The position numbers and the translations under genes were made by a program. Shown one piece after another: positions 1 to 8,828 of a stretch of DNA of 64,000 nt (within the stretch, counting starts at the first letter, position 1; each line of letters starts with the position of its first letter). A model generated the notes under the pieces. It made no database searches. It saw only the letters and a list, made by a program, of their open reading frames with translations, and was not told the DNA's origin. Where the stretch lies: positions 1-64,000 of the forward strand of contig NZ_RZUL01000003.1 of assembly GCF_004005485.1 (NCBI RefSeq), written 5' to 3'. The DNA is from Sphingobium algorifonticola. GTDB taxonomy: Bacteria > Pseudomonadota > Alphaproteobacteria > Sphingomonadales > Sphingomonadaceae.

Positions 1-2
1 GC

Positions 3-1595
3 TTCGTGTATACGCCGAACGCTAACTACAACGGCACGGACAGCTTCACCTACACGCTGAGCGACGGCGCGGGCGGCAGCGATACGGCGACGGTGAGCCT
101 CACCATCGCGGCCGTCAACGATGCGCCCGACGCCGTCAACGATAACGGCGGGTCCACTGCCTATGAAACGCCCCGGTCGATCAGCCTGGCCAGCCTGCTG
201 GGCAATGATACGGACATCGATGGCGGTGCGCTCAGCGTCGTTTCGGTCCAGAACGCGGTCAACGGCAGCGTTGCGATCGTCGGGGGCAATGCGGTCTTTA
301 CGCCGACGGCGGGCTATTCGGGTGCGGCAAGCTTTACCTACACGGTGAGCGACGGGGCAGGGGGCACCGATACCGCGACGGTGGCGCTTACGGTATCGCC
401 GCCGGTCAGCGGCGATGATGATCTGTTCTTCAGCACGCTGGCCGACGAGCTGTTCGACGGGGCGGCGGGGAACGATACCGTCAGCTATCGCAACATCGCG
501 ATCGTGAACGGTCAGGGCGTGACCATGCGGCTGCGCGACAATACGCCGCTCAATACTGGCCCGGCAGGCATCGACACATTCATCAGCATCGAGAACATGA
601 ATGGGTCTTTGGGCAATGACGTGCTCTATGGCGACAGCAAGATCAACGTGCTGCGCGGCGACAGCGGCAATGACCGTCTGTTCGGTGGCGCCGGGAACGA
701 CCAGCTTTTCGGTGACGATGGCGATGATTTCGTCGATGGCGGTCTGGGCGATGATATTCTGTCCGGCGGTCTCGGCATCGACACGCTGGATTACCAGACG
801 ATGACGGTCGGCGTCACCGTTAGCCTTGCCAACAGTGGTGTCCAGAATACAGGCGGCGCGGGTCTTGACCGTGTGAGCGGTTTCGAAAATCTGCGCGGGT
901 CGCGCGCCAACGACGTGCTGACCGGTAATGCCGGCAACAACGTCATTGGCGGCCAGACGGGTAATGACCGGATCATCGGCGGCGCGGGTAACGATCAGCT
1001 TTCCGGGGATTCGGGCGACGACATCATCGACGGCGGCCTTGGCGATGACGTTATGGCGGGCGGCACCGGCATCGATACGCTCGATTATTCGTCGATGACG
1101 ACCGGCGTCACGGTTTCGCTGGCCATCACCCAGTTGCAGAACACCGGCGGGGCGGGGACCGATCGGGTCAGCGGCTTCGAAAATCTGCGCGGATCGCGCG
1201 TCAACGATGTGTTGACGGGCGATGGCAACGCCAATGTCATCAGCGGCCAGACAGGCAATGACATCATCTACGGCGGAGCGGGAGACGATCAACTCTTCGG
1301 CGACGCGGGCGACGATATCCTGTTCGGCGGTGCGGGCAGGGATGTTCTGGCCGGGGGTGTCGATGCCGACACGTTCGTCTTTACGTCGCTGGACAACGAT
1401 CTGGTGAAGTTCGATGCAGCCGACGTCATCAACGTGTCGGCCTTTGCGGGAGCGAATGTGGCGATCAACAACGTCTATGGGCGCTGGTTCGTGACCTTCG
1501 ATACCGACAACGACGGCCTGTTCGACAATGGCGGTTTTGAAGTGCAGGGTGCTGGTTTCGACGCTTCGAAACTAGATTTCGCTCCGCTGATCTGA
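3..1595 (+). CDS. C-terminal part of a large cadherin-like / RTX repeat protein (5' end outside window)
   Basis: The reading frame is already open at base 3, so the GTG at base 6 is not a real start and the gene begins upstream. The visible part starts with about 1.3 bacterial cadherin-like (tandem-95/VCBS-type) modules, recognisable from the repeated SFTYT(L/V)SDGAGG(S/T)DTATV motif near bases 48-110 and 330-390. It then has three blocks of GGxGxDxLxG nonapeptides typical of RTX calcium-binding beta-rolls. RTX proteins of this kind leave the cell through type I secretion with an uncleaved C-terminal signal and act as adhesins or surface-layer proteins. No transporter genes are in view. The tail after base 1400 has no repeats and ends in a short hydrophobic stretch, as expected for a secretion signal. 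The family is clear; the exact role is unknown. Confidence 0.85.
   Translation, partial: FVYTPNANYNGTDSFTYTLSDGAGGSDTATVSLTIAAVNDAPDAVNDNGGSTAYETPRSISLASLLGNDTDIDGGALSVVSVQNAVNGSVAIVGGNAVFTPTAGYSGAASFTYTVSDGAGGTDTATVALTVSPPVSGDDDLFFSTLADELFDGAAGNDTVSYRNIAIVNGQGVTMRLRDNTPLNTGPAGIDTFISIENMNGSLGNDVLYGDSKINVLRGDSGNDRLFGGAGNDQLFGDDGDDFVDGGLGDDILSGGLGIDTLDYQTMTVGVTVSLANSGVQNTGGAGLDRVSGFENLRGSRANDVLTGNAGNNVIGGQTGNDRIIGGAGNDQLSGDSGDDIIDGGLGDDVMAGGTGIDTLDYSSMTTGVTVSLAITQLQNTGGAGTDRVSGFENLRGSRVNDVLTGDGNANVISGQTGNDIIYGGAGDDQLFGDAGDDILFGGAGRDVLAGGVDADTFVFTSLDNDLVKFDAADVINVSAFAGANVAINNVYGRWFVTFDTDNDGLFDNGGFEVQGAGFDASKLDFAPLI
777..1364 (+). repeat. Two consecutive 294-bp (98-residue) RTX repeat units
   Basis: The unit that begins with codons for IDTLDY at about base 777 begins again at about base 1071, 294 bases later. 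Both copies carry a GVTVSLA strand, QNTGGAG, DRVSGFENLRGSR, NDVLTG and then a run of GGxGxD nonapeptides. A more divergent copy with ISIENMNGS, NDVLYG precedes them. The exact multiple of three keeps the frame, so units could be lost or gained without breaking the protein. Confidence 0.8.
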
Positions 1596-1621
1596 CACCG
1601 CGACACAGGCCCCAAAAAAAA

Positions 1622-1648
1622 AGGCGCATTTCGATGCGCCTCTTTTTT
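1622..1648 (+). terminator. Rho-independent terminator after the RTX gene
   Basis: A perfect 8-bp stem (AGGCGCAT/ATGCGCCT) closes on a TTCG tetraloop and is followed by CTTTTTT. A run of A residues lies on the 5' side, so it could work in both directions. It sits 27 bases after the RTX stop codon. Confidence 0.85.
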
Positions 1649-1790
1649 GTCGTCAGAAGGCTTACGCCGCGGTCGGCTGTGGCGTCGCGCCCGTGAATGG
1701 AGTGCACGGCCCTATCGACCATCGCCAACCGGCATGTCATGGTGAAAATCATCAAGCCCTGCCGTTTTTCTGACTGATCCGGCCAAAGGA

Positions 1791-4373
1791 ATGGTTCTTG
1801 TGCTCAGCATGGTCGCGCATATTCGCCGGATTATCGCGCATTTCCGCCGCTTTGATGGTTTACGCCTGATCAACTGCGTTCACTTACTTGGTTTTACGCT
1901 GGCGCTGTCAATTCTGCCCTCACCAATTTCCAAGGGGCAGGCAATGAGCGATACTGTGGGAGCATTTGAAGGCGCGGAAGGCTTCGGTGCGGCGACCGTC
2001 GGCGGGCGCGGCGGCACCGTCGTGCACGTCACCAATCTGAACGATACCGGGATCGGGTCTTTGCGCTGGGCGCTCGAAAGCCTGAGCGGTCCTCGTATCA
2101 TTGTGTTCGACGTCGGTGGCACGATCAACCTGAAAAGCAACATCCTGATCCAGAATGGCAATGTGACGATCGCGGGACAGACGGCACCGGGTGAAGGCAT
2201 CACGCTCGCCGGAGCGGGTGTGCGGATCAAGGCCGACGAAGTCATCATGCGCGGCATGCACATTCGTCCCGGCGACGGCGAAGGGCACAAGCCGGACGAT
2301 CGCGACGCGCTGATGATCGGTACGACCGACTTCGTCGTGAATAATGTCGTGATCGATCACAACAGCTTCACCTGGGCGATCGATGAAAATGTCGCGATCA
2401 ACGGGAAGGTGCAGGACGTGTCCTTCACCAACAATATTGTTGGCGAAAGCCTGAGCCGCAGCCTGCACAGCAAGGGCGAGCACAGCAAGGGGCTGCTGAT
2501 TTCGAACTGGGGCGGTGCAGACGATGATGCGCAGCGGATTACCGTTGCCAAGAATCTGCTGACCGACAATATGCAGCGCAACGCCGAAATCCGCGCCGGG
2601 CAGGATATCGAGTTCATCAACAACTATATCCATAACTATGGGCTGGCGCATGCCGGAACGGCGATCGGTGGCGGCAACAGCGGGACGCTGACGACCTCGG
2701 TCGACGTGATCGGCAATGTCTGGCAGCCGGGCGTCGATACGGGTAACAAAACCAAGGCACCGGTGATGCTGGCAACCATGGCTTCCGACAGCCTGATAAC
2801 CCTTGTCGACAACGTCTATTTGAAGACCGCCGTGGACGCGAATGGTAACCAGAATCAGAACGGTATTTATTATCGACATTCAGGCAACGCCACCGTCCGC
2901 CTGGCCGATGACGACAGCAGCGGCCTCACCATTCTCGATTCCAGTGACGTGCGCAGCCATGTCCTTGCCAATGTCGGCGCCGTCAACGGCTCCGGCCGCG
3001 ACGCGATCGATACGCGCATCGTCGCCGAGGCGGCCAGCGGCACCGGGCGCATCATCAACACGGTTTCTGAAGTCTACACCGCCCCGGCAGAGAAAGCCCA
3101 ACCGGTCGCCGCAACGGACAGCGATCGCGACGGCATGGCGGACTGGTATGAGGATCTGTACGGCCACGACAAGCGCGTTGCCGACGACAAGGGCGATGCC
3201 GACGGCGATGGCTACACCAACGTCGAAGAATATATCAACGGCATCATCGACGGCTTCGATGAGAAGGGCGCGCGCCTGTCCGCGAAGAAGGTCGACCTGT
3301 CAAAAGGCGAAAAGCTGGATGTCGTGGCGCTGAACACGCCGCAGGCCGTCCTCGGTTTCCTGGCAGGCGGCGGCAAGGTCGACCTGAGCGCCGTGGTGAA
3401 GAGCTTCGACAGCAGCCAGAACCAGTTGTCCGATTTCGTCGAGATCGCGCATGCCGACGGCAACAGCTATGTTTCGGTCGATCACGATGGCGTGGGCGGC
3501 ACCTCGATCAAGACGCTGGTTGCAGTGGTGCAGGACAGCCTGATTTCCATGACCGATGTGACAGTAAACCCCGCGAAGCAGGCGGCCGATGCGCAGGTGC
3601 CAGTTGTGGAGGAGGATGTGGCGCTGGCTGTACCGCCGGCCTATGATCCCACCATCTATGTACAGGGCACCAGCGGCAACGACACGTTCACCGTGCGATC
3701 GGAACTGGAGCGCATCGTGGAAACGGCCGATGGTGGTGCCAAGGACCTGGTGGTGAGCTATGTGTCGCACACGCTCGATGCCCATGTCGAAAATCTGTCG
3801 ATGAAGGATGGTGCCATCAACGGCACCGGCAATGGCCAGGACAACCAGATCGTCGGCAATGCGGCGAATAATATCCTGACTGGTCTTGATGGAAACGACC
3901 GGTTGTTCGGCGGTGCCGGGAACGATCAGATCATCGGGGGAACTGGCAACGACTGGCTCGAAGGTGGTCTGGGCGACGACATGTTCTTTGGCGGCACTGG
4001 CGCCGATACGTTGTTCGGCAACGGCGGAAAGGACTTTTTCTGCTTCACTTCGGGCGAAAGCGGGGCGACGGTGAAAGCTGCCGAGGACCGTATCGTCGAT
4101 CTGACGGCCGAAGATTGCGTTCTGATCGACAACAAGCTCGTCGAATGGGCCGATGTGACCGGCGTGATGATGACGCGCGGCAATTATGCGACGGCATTCG
4201 GCCTTGCTTCCAGCCTGATTGCCAAGGGCGAGGACAAGGTTGCGGTGCACGGCGCGCGCGATAGCTGGCTGTTCTGGGACAGCGATGGCGACCACATCAT
4301 CGACTCCGGCGTCACCATGACCAACGCTTCATCGGTGCTGGCGTCGCTTACGACCGGTGCACCCGTCCTCTGA
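1791..4373 (+). CDS. Secreted polysaccharide-lyase-like protein with EF-hand-like segment and C-terminal RTX repeats
   Basis: Residues about 60-430 look like a right-handed parallel beta-helix of the pectate lyase/PL1 type: an EGFGA...GGRGGTVVHVTNL opening, a LRWAL segment, VTIAGQTAPG and VIMRGMHIRPGD strands. Residues about 443-490 hold calcium-binding loops (DSDRDGMADWYED and DADGDGYTNVEEY). Residues about 625-770 carry RTX GGxGxD repeats. The start is uncertain: ATG 1791 (AAGGA directly abutting), GTG 1800, ATG 1809, or ATG 1944. Between 1809 and 1944 the protein reads like a signal peptide with Arg-rich n-region, hydrophobic core and SKGQA cleavage site. That is odd for an RTX protein expected to use type I secretion. 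It precedes uronate-polysaccharide genes, so an acidic glycan is a plausible substrate. The specific activity is not shown. Confidence 0.75.
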   Translation: MVLVLSMVAHIRRIIAHFRRFDGLRLINCVHLLGFTLALSILPSPISKGQAMSDTVGAFEGAEGFGAATVGGRGGTVVHVTNLNDTGIGSLRWALESLSGPRIIVFDVGGTINLKSNILIQNGNVTIAGQTAPGEGITLAGAGVRIKADEVIMRGMHIRPGDGEGHKPDDRDALMIGTTDFVVNNVVIDHNSFTWAIDENVAINGKVQDVSFTNNIVGESLSRSLHSKGEHSKGLLISNWGGADDDAQRITVAKNLLTDNMQRNAEIRAGQDIEFINNYIHNYGLAHAGTAIGGGNSGTLTTSVDVIGNVWQPGVDTGNKTKAPVMLATMASDSLITLVDNVYLKTAVDANGNQNQNGIYYRHSGNATVRLADDDSSGLTILDSSDVRSHVLANVGAVNGSGRDAIDTRIVAEAASGTGRIINTVSEVYTAPAEKAQPVAATDSDRDGMADWYEDLYGHDKRVADDKGDADGDGYTNVEEYINGIIDGFDEKGARLSAKKVDLSKGEKLDVVALNTPQAVLGFLAGGGKVDLSAVVKSFDSSQNQLSDFVEIAHADGNSYVSVDHDGVGGTSIKTLVAVVQDSLISMTDVTVNPAKQAADAQVPVVEEDVALAVPPAYDPTIYVQGTSGNDTFTVRSELERIVETADGGAKDLVVSYVSHTLDAHVENLSMKDGAINGTGNGQDNQIVGNAANNILTGLDGNDRLFGGAGNDQIIGGTGNDWLEGGLGDDMFFGGTGADTLFGNGGKDFFCFTSGESGATVKAAEDRIVDLTAEDCVLIDNKLVEWADVTGVMMTRGNYATAFGLASSLIAKGEDKVAVHGARDSWLFWDSDGDHIIDSGVTMTNASSVLASLTTGAPVL

Positions 4374-4878
4374 CATCACGCATCCCATGTAGCAAGCATG
4401 CCGGGCCCTGTTCTACGGTGCTGCCGACCGAAGGACAGGGCCTGTCGCTGCCCGGTGCGGCATATCAGCTATATTGACGCGGCCGTTTCCGGTTTCCGCA
4501 AGACTGCTGCAGGGTGAACCGGTTTACATCGCTGCGTCCTCCGACCATCGGTGGCGCAGGTGCGGCGAACCGCGCTTCCGCAACGCGTTTTTTGCGTGGC
4601 AGCATAAGTATCTGTAAGCATGGGCTTAACTGCCCTCGCCGGAGTTCTGGCCAGTCCCGCTTTGAGACAGCGATACGCTGCGCGACCAGCATTTGCGGGC
4701 GATTTCTTCTGCTGAATTACTTATATCAGTTCGTCGCTATATATAGTCCGGTGCTCGTATAACACTATATCAACCATTGCTATCCATACAGTAGGCACGT
4801 AGAAATGCTGTGCCGCAGCAAAATCGGTGTTAGAGAGTTCGCCGCCAGTTCCGAGCCAACAGTTACTCGAGGTAACTT
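4374..4878. other. 505-bp gap with no gene; hairpin and AT-rich upstream region
   Basis: No credible coding frame is present. Just after the lyase-like gene an 8-bp inverted repeat, GGCCCTGT/ACAGGGCC, spans about 4404-4442 with a long loop and no T tail, so it is at best a weak terminator. Bases about 4715-4800 are clearly richer in A and T than the surroundings, which fits a promoter region for the sugar transferase downstream. I cannot assign -35 and -10 boxes with confidence. Confidence 0.5.
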
Positions 4879-6270
4879 GTGTCGAAATTAGAGTATATTA
4901 GCCGTCCTGCTGCCCCGATAGAGACGGGCGCCCGCCTTGATAAGGAATCGTTGCGGCTCCGGCTGTACAGCGTGCTTTGCCTGGGTGATGTGGCATCCAT
5001 CCTCGTCGGGTTCCTGCTGGCATCGCGTATTCCCTTGGTTACCGCGAGCCTCGAACAGGGGTTGTTTGTCGCTTTGATCATCGTGCCGATCTACGGTGTG
5101 TTCGCATTCGCAAATCAGGCTTACTCGCTTGCCGCGGTGGTCAGCAGCGTCGCGAGCGTCCGTTCCGCGCTGTTGTCTCTGGCGGCTACGATTTCGGTGG
5201 TGATCGCCGGATGTTACGCCATCCAGATGCTCGAACATCTCTCGCGGGGACTGGTCGGCGCAGGCAGCCTCATCAGCGCGTTTCTCATCGTGATAAACCG
5301 TACCGGCATGCGGCATTATGTCCGGCAGGCGCATGGCAAGGGCCTGAGCAGCGAAATCGTGATTGTCGATGCGCCGCTCGACGATGTGCAGGTGTCGGGC
5401 GAGAATATCGTCATCGCCCGCTACGCCGGGATCGAGCCTAATTTGAACGACCCGCTGATGCTGCATCGCCTTGGCGTCATCCTCCGCAGCTTCGACCGTG
5501 CGGTCGTCATTGCGGAGCCTGAACGCTGGGCGTCATGGTCGCTGCTGTTGAAAGGGGCCAACATCACCGGCGAATTGATGATGCCGTCGATCAACATGAT
5601 CCGGCCAGTCGGTGTCGGTCGGCATGGCACTGACCATACGCTGGTTGTCGCACATGGCCCGCTGGCGCTGGCGAACCGCGCCAAAAAGCGTGCGCTCGAC
5701 CTGCTGGTAACGATTCCCGCGCTGGTGCTGCTTGCGCCGCTCATGCTGCTTGTCGCGCTGGCCATTCGGCTGGATTCGCCCGGACCCATTTTCTTCAAGC
5801 AGCAGCGCATCGGTCGCGGTAACCGCATGTTCAACATCCTCAAGTTCCGTTCGATGTATCACAACCAGTGTGACCTTGAGGGCGCGACATCGGCCAGCCG
5901 CACCGATAACCGGATTACGCGCGTCGGTCGCTTCATCCGCGCGACCAGCATCGACGAGCTGCCTCAGCTTATCAACGTGCTGATCGGTGACATGAGCCTC
6001 GTGGGGCCGCGCCCGCATGCGCTTGGCTCTCGCGCCGGGGACAAGCTGTTCTGGGAAGTCGACCCGCAATATTGGCATCGCCATGCGCTGAAGCCCGGCA
6101 TCACCGGTCTTGCGCAGATCCGCGGGTTCCGCGGCGCGACAGAGCAGCATTCGGACTTGCAGAACCGGCTGAACTCCGATCTTGAATATGTCGAGGGGTG
6201 GAGCATCTGGCGGGATTTGTCGATCCTTATCGCGACGGGGATGGTCGTGGTGCACAAAAACGCATTCTGA
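4879..6270 (+). CDS. Polyprenyl-phosphate sugar-1-phosphate transferase (exopolysaccharide initiating enzyme)
   Basis: This inner-membrane enzyme transfers a hexose-1-phosphate, usually glucose or galactose, from its UDP-sugar to undecaprenyl phosphate, the first step of repeat-unit assembly. The N-terminal 110 residues contain several hydrophobic segments. The bacterial sugar transferase core starts near residue 268 with KRALDLLVTIPALVLL and continues with SPGPIFFKQQRIG, FxxxKFRSM, ATSIDELPQLINVL, MSLVGPRP and KPGITGLAQIRG. At 463 residues it has the usual length of the WbaP/PssY/SpsB group. The start is GTG 4879 with GAGGTAA upstream. It is followed after 248 bases by ugd and the epimerase. 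Sugar specificity cannot be read from sequence. Confidence 0.9.
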   Translation: MSKLEYISRPAAPIETGARLDKESLRLRLYSVLCLGDVASILVGFLLASRIPLVTASLEQGLFVALIIVPIYGVFAFANQAYSLAAVVSSVASVRSALLSLAATISVVIAGCYAIQMLEHLSRGLVGAGSLISAFLIVINRTGMRHYVRQAHGKGLSSEIVIVDAPLDDVQVSGENIVIARYAGIEPNLNDPLMLHRLGVILRSFDRAVVIAEPERWASWSLLLKGANITGELMMPSINMIRPVGVGRHGTDHTLVVAHGPLALANRAKKRALDLLVTIPALVLLAPLMLLVALAIRLDSPGPIFFKQQRIGRGNRMFNILKFRSMYHNQCDLEGATSASRTDNRITRVGRFIRATSIDELPQLINVLIGDMSLVGPRPHALGSRAGDKLFWEVDPQYWHRHALKPGITGLAQIRGFRGATEQHSDLQNRLNSDLEYVEGWSIWRDLSILIATGMVVVHKNAF

Positions 6271-6518
6271 TCGGCAATCAATCCAGGCTTGCTCGACAGT
6301 GCGTCGGCCTCATGCGTGTTACGCAATGCAATGGATCGTGATGCACCGAACAGCTTGGCTCTTGCGGGATTTCATAAATCTGACTTTGTCTTCTGTTGAA
6401 AGCCGCGGATGAACGGATTATCGCCGCAGGCCTGCCTATATCGCGGTTAATCGCCTTGCGAACTTCTTTGCCGCCACTATGGTGCGGCGCAACATAAAAT
6501 GGTGGAGCTGCTACGACG

Positions 6519-7820
6519 ATGCATATCACGATGATTGGTTCAGGCTATGTCGGTCTGGTTTCGGGGGCGTGCTTTGCCGATTTCGGCCATGACGTCGTTT
6601 GCGTCGATAAGGACGAGCGGAAGATCGCGGCGCTTCTGGAAGGGCGCATGCCGATCTTTGAGCCTGGCCTGGACGAGCTGGTCGCGCGCAACGTCGCGGC
6701 AGGGCGGCTGCGTTTCACCACCGATCTCAAGGAAGGCGTGAAGGACGCCGACGCCGTGTTTATCGCGGTAGGCACGCCGTCGCGTCGCGGTGACGGCCAT
6801 GCCGATCTGTCCTATGTCTATGCCGCCGCCGAGGAAATCGCGCATGCCATCACCGGCTTCACCGTAATCGTGGACAAATCCACCGTGCCTGTGGGCACTG
6901 GCGACGAAGTCGAGCGCATCATTCGCGAGGCCAATCCGCAAGCCGAGTTTGCCGTCGTTTCCAATCCCGAGTTCCTGCGCGAAGGTGCCGCGATCGACGA
7001 TTTCAAGCGGCCCGACCGCATCGTGATCGGTGGCGACGATCCACGCGGTCTGGAAGTCATGCGGCAGGTCTATCGCCCGCTTTATCTCAACAAATCGCCA
7101 CTGATCGAAATGAGCCGTCGCGGGGCCGAACTCACGAAATATGCCGGCAATGCATTCTTGGCCACCAAGATCACGTTCATCAACGAAATCGCCGATCTTT
7201 GCGAAAAGGTGGGCGCGGATGTGCAGGATGTCGCGCGCGGCATTGGGTTGGACAACCGCATCGGATCGAAGTTTCTGCATGCCGGTCCGGGCTATGGCGG
7301 GTCGTGCTTCCCGAAGGATACGCTGGCCTTGCTCAAGACCAGCCAGGATTATGATGCGCCGCAGCGGATCGTGGAAGCGGTCGTTGCAGTCAACGACAAT
7401 CGCAAGCGCGCCATGGGCCGCAAGGTGATTGCGGCCATGGGCGGCGACGTGCGTGGCAAGACCGTCGCCTTGCTTGGCCTGACCTTCAAGCCCAACACCG
7501 ATGACATGCGCGACAGCCCGGCGATCGCCATCGCCCAGACGCTCGAAGACGCCGGTGCCACCGTGCGGGCCTATGATCCCGAAGGCATGGAGCAGGCAAA
7601 GCCTCTGCTGCCCAAGCTTGTGTACTGCACCGGTGCCTATGATGCCGCAGAAGGCGCAGATGCGCTGGTCATTGCGACCGAATGGGATGCGTTCCGCGCG
7701 CTCGATCTCGACCGGATCAAGGCGCTGCTGACACAGCCGCTTATCGTCGATCTGCGCAATGTCTATCCGCGCGACATGATCGAAGGTGCAGGCTTCACCT
7801 ATCATGGTGTCGGCCGGTGA
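6519..7820 (+). CDS. ugd: UDP-glucose 6-dehydrogenase
   Basis: Oxidises UDP-glucose to UDP-glucuronate with two NAD+ in the cytoplasm. The N-terminus has the Rossmann motif GSGYVGLVSGACFADFGHDV, followed by VGTPSRRGDGHADLSYV and the STVPVGT segment. The catalytic cysteine lies in GYGGSCFPKDT at about residue 263, and NPEFLREG and GLTFKPNTDDMRDSP are typical of the family. At 433 residues it is full length. The stop codon overlaps a possible GTG start of the next gene and lies 2 bases before its ATG, so the two are probably co-translated to make UDP-uronates for surface glycans. galU, which supplies UDP-glucose, lies 2.2 kb downstream on the other strand. Confidence 0.95.
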   Translation: MHITMIGSGYVGLVSGACFADFGHDVVCVDKDERKIAALLEGRMPIFEPGLDELVARNVAAGRLRFTTDLKEGVKDADAVFIAVGTPSRRGDGHADLSYVYAAAEEIAHAITGFTVIVDKSTVPVGTGDEVERIIREANPQAEFAVVSNPEFLREGAAIDDFKRPDRIVIGGDDPRGLEVMRQVYRPLYLNKSPLIEMSRRGAELTKYAGNAFLATKITFINEIADLCEKVGADVQDVARGIGLDNRIGSKFLHAGPGYGGSCFPKDTLALLKTSQDYDAPQRIVEAVVAVNDNRKRAMGRKVIAAMGGDVRGKTVALLGLTFKPNTDDMRDSPAIAIAQTLEDAGATVRAYDPEGMEQAKPLLPKLVYCTGAYDAAEGADALVIATEWDAFRALDLDRIKALLTQPLIVDLRNVYPRDMIEGAGFTYHGVGR

Positions 7821-7822
7821 GC

Positions 7823-8800
7823 ATGAGCGGACCTGTACTTGTCACCGGTGCCGCGGGGTTCATCGGGCACGCCACCGCGCATCGTCTGCTGGAGCGCGGT
7901 GAAACAGTCATCGGCGTCGATATCGTCAATGATTATTACGACCCGGCCCTGAAGGAAGCGCGGCTTTCGACCTTCAACGGGCGTCGGGAGTTCAGCTTCC
8001 ATCGCGCGGACGTGTCCGACGTCGAAGCGATGGCCGCGCTGGTGCGTGACAACGGGGTCAAGCGGGTGGTTCATCTCGCGGCGCAGGCCGGGGTGCGCTA
8101 CAGCATCGAGAACCCCTTTGCCTATGAGAAGTCGAACCTGGCGGGCCATCTTTCCATGATGGAAGCGTGCCGGCACGCCGAAGGCTTCGAACATCTGGTC
8201 TATGCGTCGTCCAGTTCCGTCTACGGCGAAAAGCCGATGGGCGGTGAAGGCTTTACTGAGGATGAAGCGGCGATGTCGCCCGTGTCGCTCTATGCTGCGA
8301 CCAAGCGATCCTGTGAGCTGATGAGCCAGGCCTATGCCAAGCTTTATGGATTTCCGCAGACGGGACTGCGTTTCTTCACTGTCTACGGACCCTGGGGTCG
8401 GCCCGACATGGCCTATTTCTCCTTCACGAACAAGATCATGAAGGGCGAACCGATCGAAGTCTATGGGGAGGGCAAGATGGCCCGGGACTTTACCTACATC
8501 GACGATATCGTCGATGGCATCATCGGATCGCTGGACAATCCCCCCGAACGCGGTGTCAACCGGGTGCTCAACATCGGCGACAGCCATCCAGTGGGCCTGA
8601 TGACGATGATCGAGACGCTGGAGGAGGCGATCGGCCACAAGGCGGAAAAGATCATGCGGCCGATGCAGCCAGGCGACGTGACAGCGACCTATGCCGATGT
8701 GTCCAAACTGCACGCCCTGACGGGGTACAAGCCCAAGGTGATGCTGAAGGAAGGCCTAGGTCGCTTTGCGGAATGGTATCGAGACTATTATAATCGCTGA
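7823..8800 (+). CDS. NAD-dependent epimerase, probably UDP-glucuronate 4-epimerase
   Basis: Extended short-chain dehydrogenase/reductase. It has GAAGFIGH at residues 8-15 for NAD binding, the HLAAQAGVRYSIENPFAYEKSN region, a SSSSVYG serine segment and the YAATK Tyr/Lys pair near residue 156. HLAAQAGVRYS...NP and FFTVYGPWGRPDMA are characteristic of UDP-glucuronate 4-epimerases (LpsL/CapI/GalAE group), which give UDP-galacturonate. I start at ATG 7823 (325 residues), two bases after the ugd stop; GTG 7817 is an alternative. The longer open frame upstream only shadows ugd. The ugd neighbour supports a UDP-glucuronate substrate. Confidence 0.88.
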   Translation: MSGPVLVTGAAGFIGHATAHRLLERGETVIGVDIVNDYYDPALKEARLSTFNGRREFSFHRADVSDVEAMAALVRDNGVKRVVHLAAQAGVRYSIENPFAYEKSNLAGHLSMMEACRHAEGFEHLVYASSSSVYGEKPMGGEGFTEDEAAMSPVSLYAATKRSCELMSQAYAKLYGFPQTGLRFFTVYGPWGRPDMAYFSFTNKIMKGEPIEVYGEGKMARDFTYIDDIVDGIIGSLDNPPERGVNRVLNIGDSHPVGLMTMIETLEEAIGHKAEKIMRPMQPGDVTATYADVSKLHALTGYKPKVMLKEGLGRFAEWYRDYYNR

Positions 8801-8828
8801 ATGATAGTCCGCCGCCTTTCCTGCGCGA

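Noticed and set aside
4514-4762. 82-codon frame in the gap before the sugar transferase
   Set aside because: No ribosome site, arginine/serine-rich low-complexity start, and the end lies in the AT-rich presumed promoter region.
6540-7805. 421-codon minus-strand frame opposite ugd
   Set aside because: Antisense shadow of a certain gene; its translation is rich in His, Arg and Asp with no family features.
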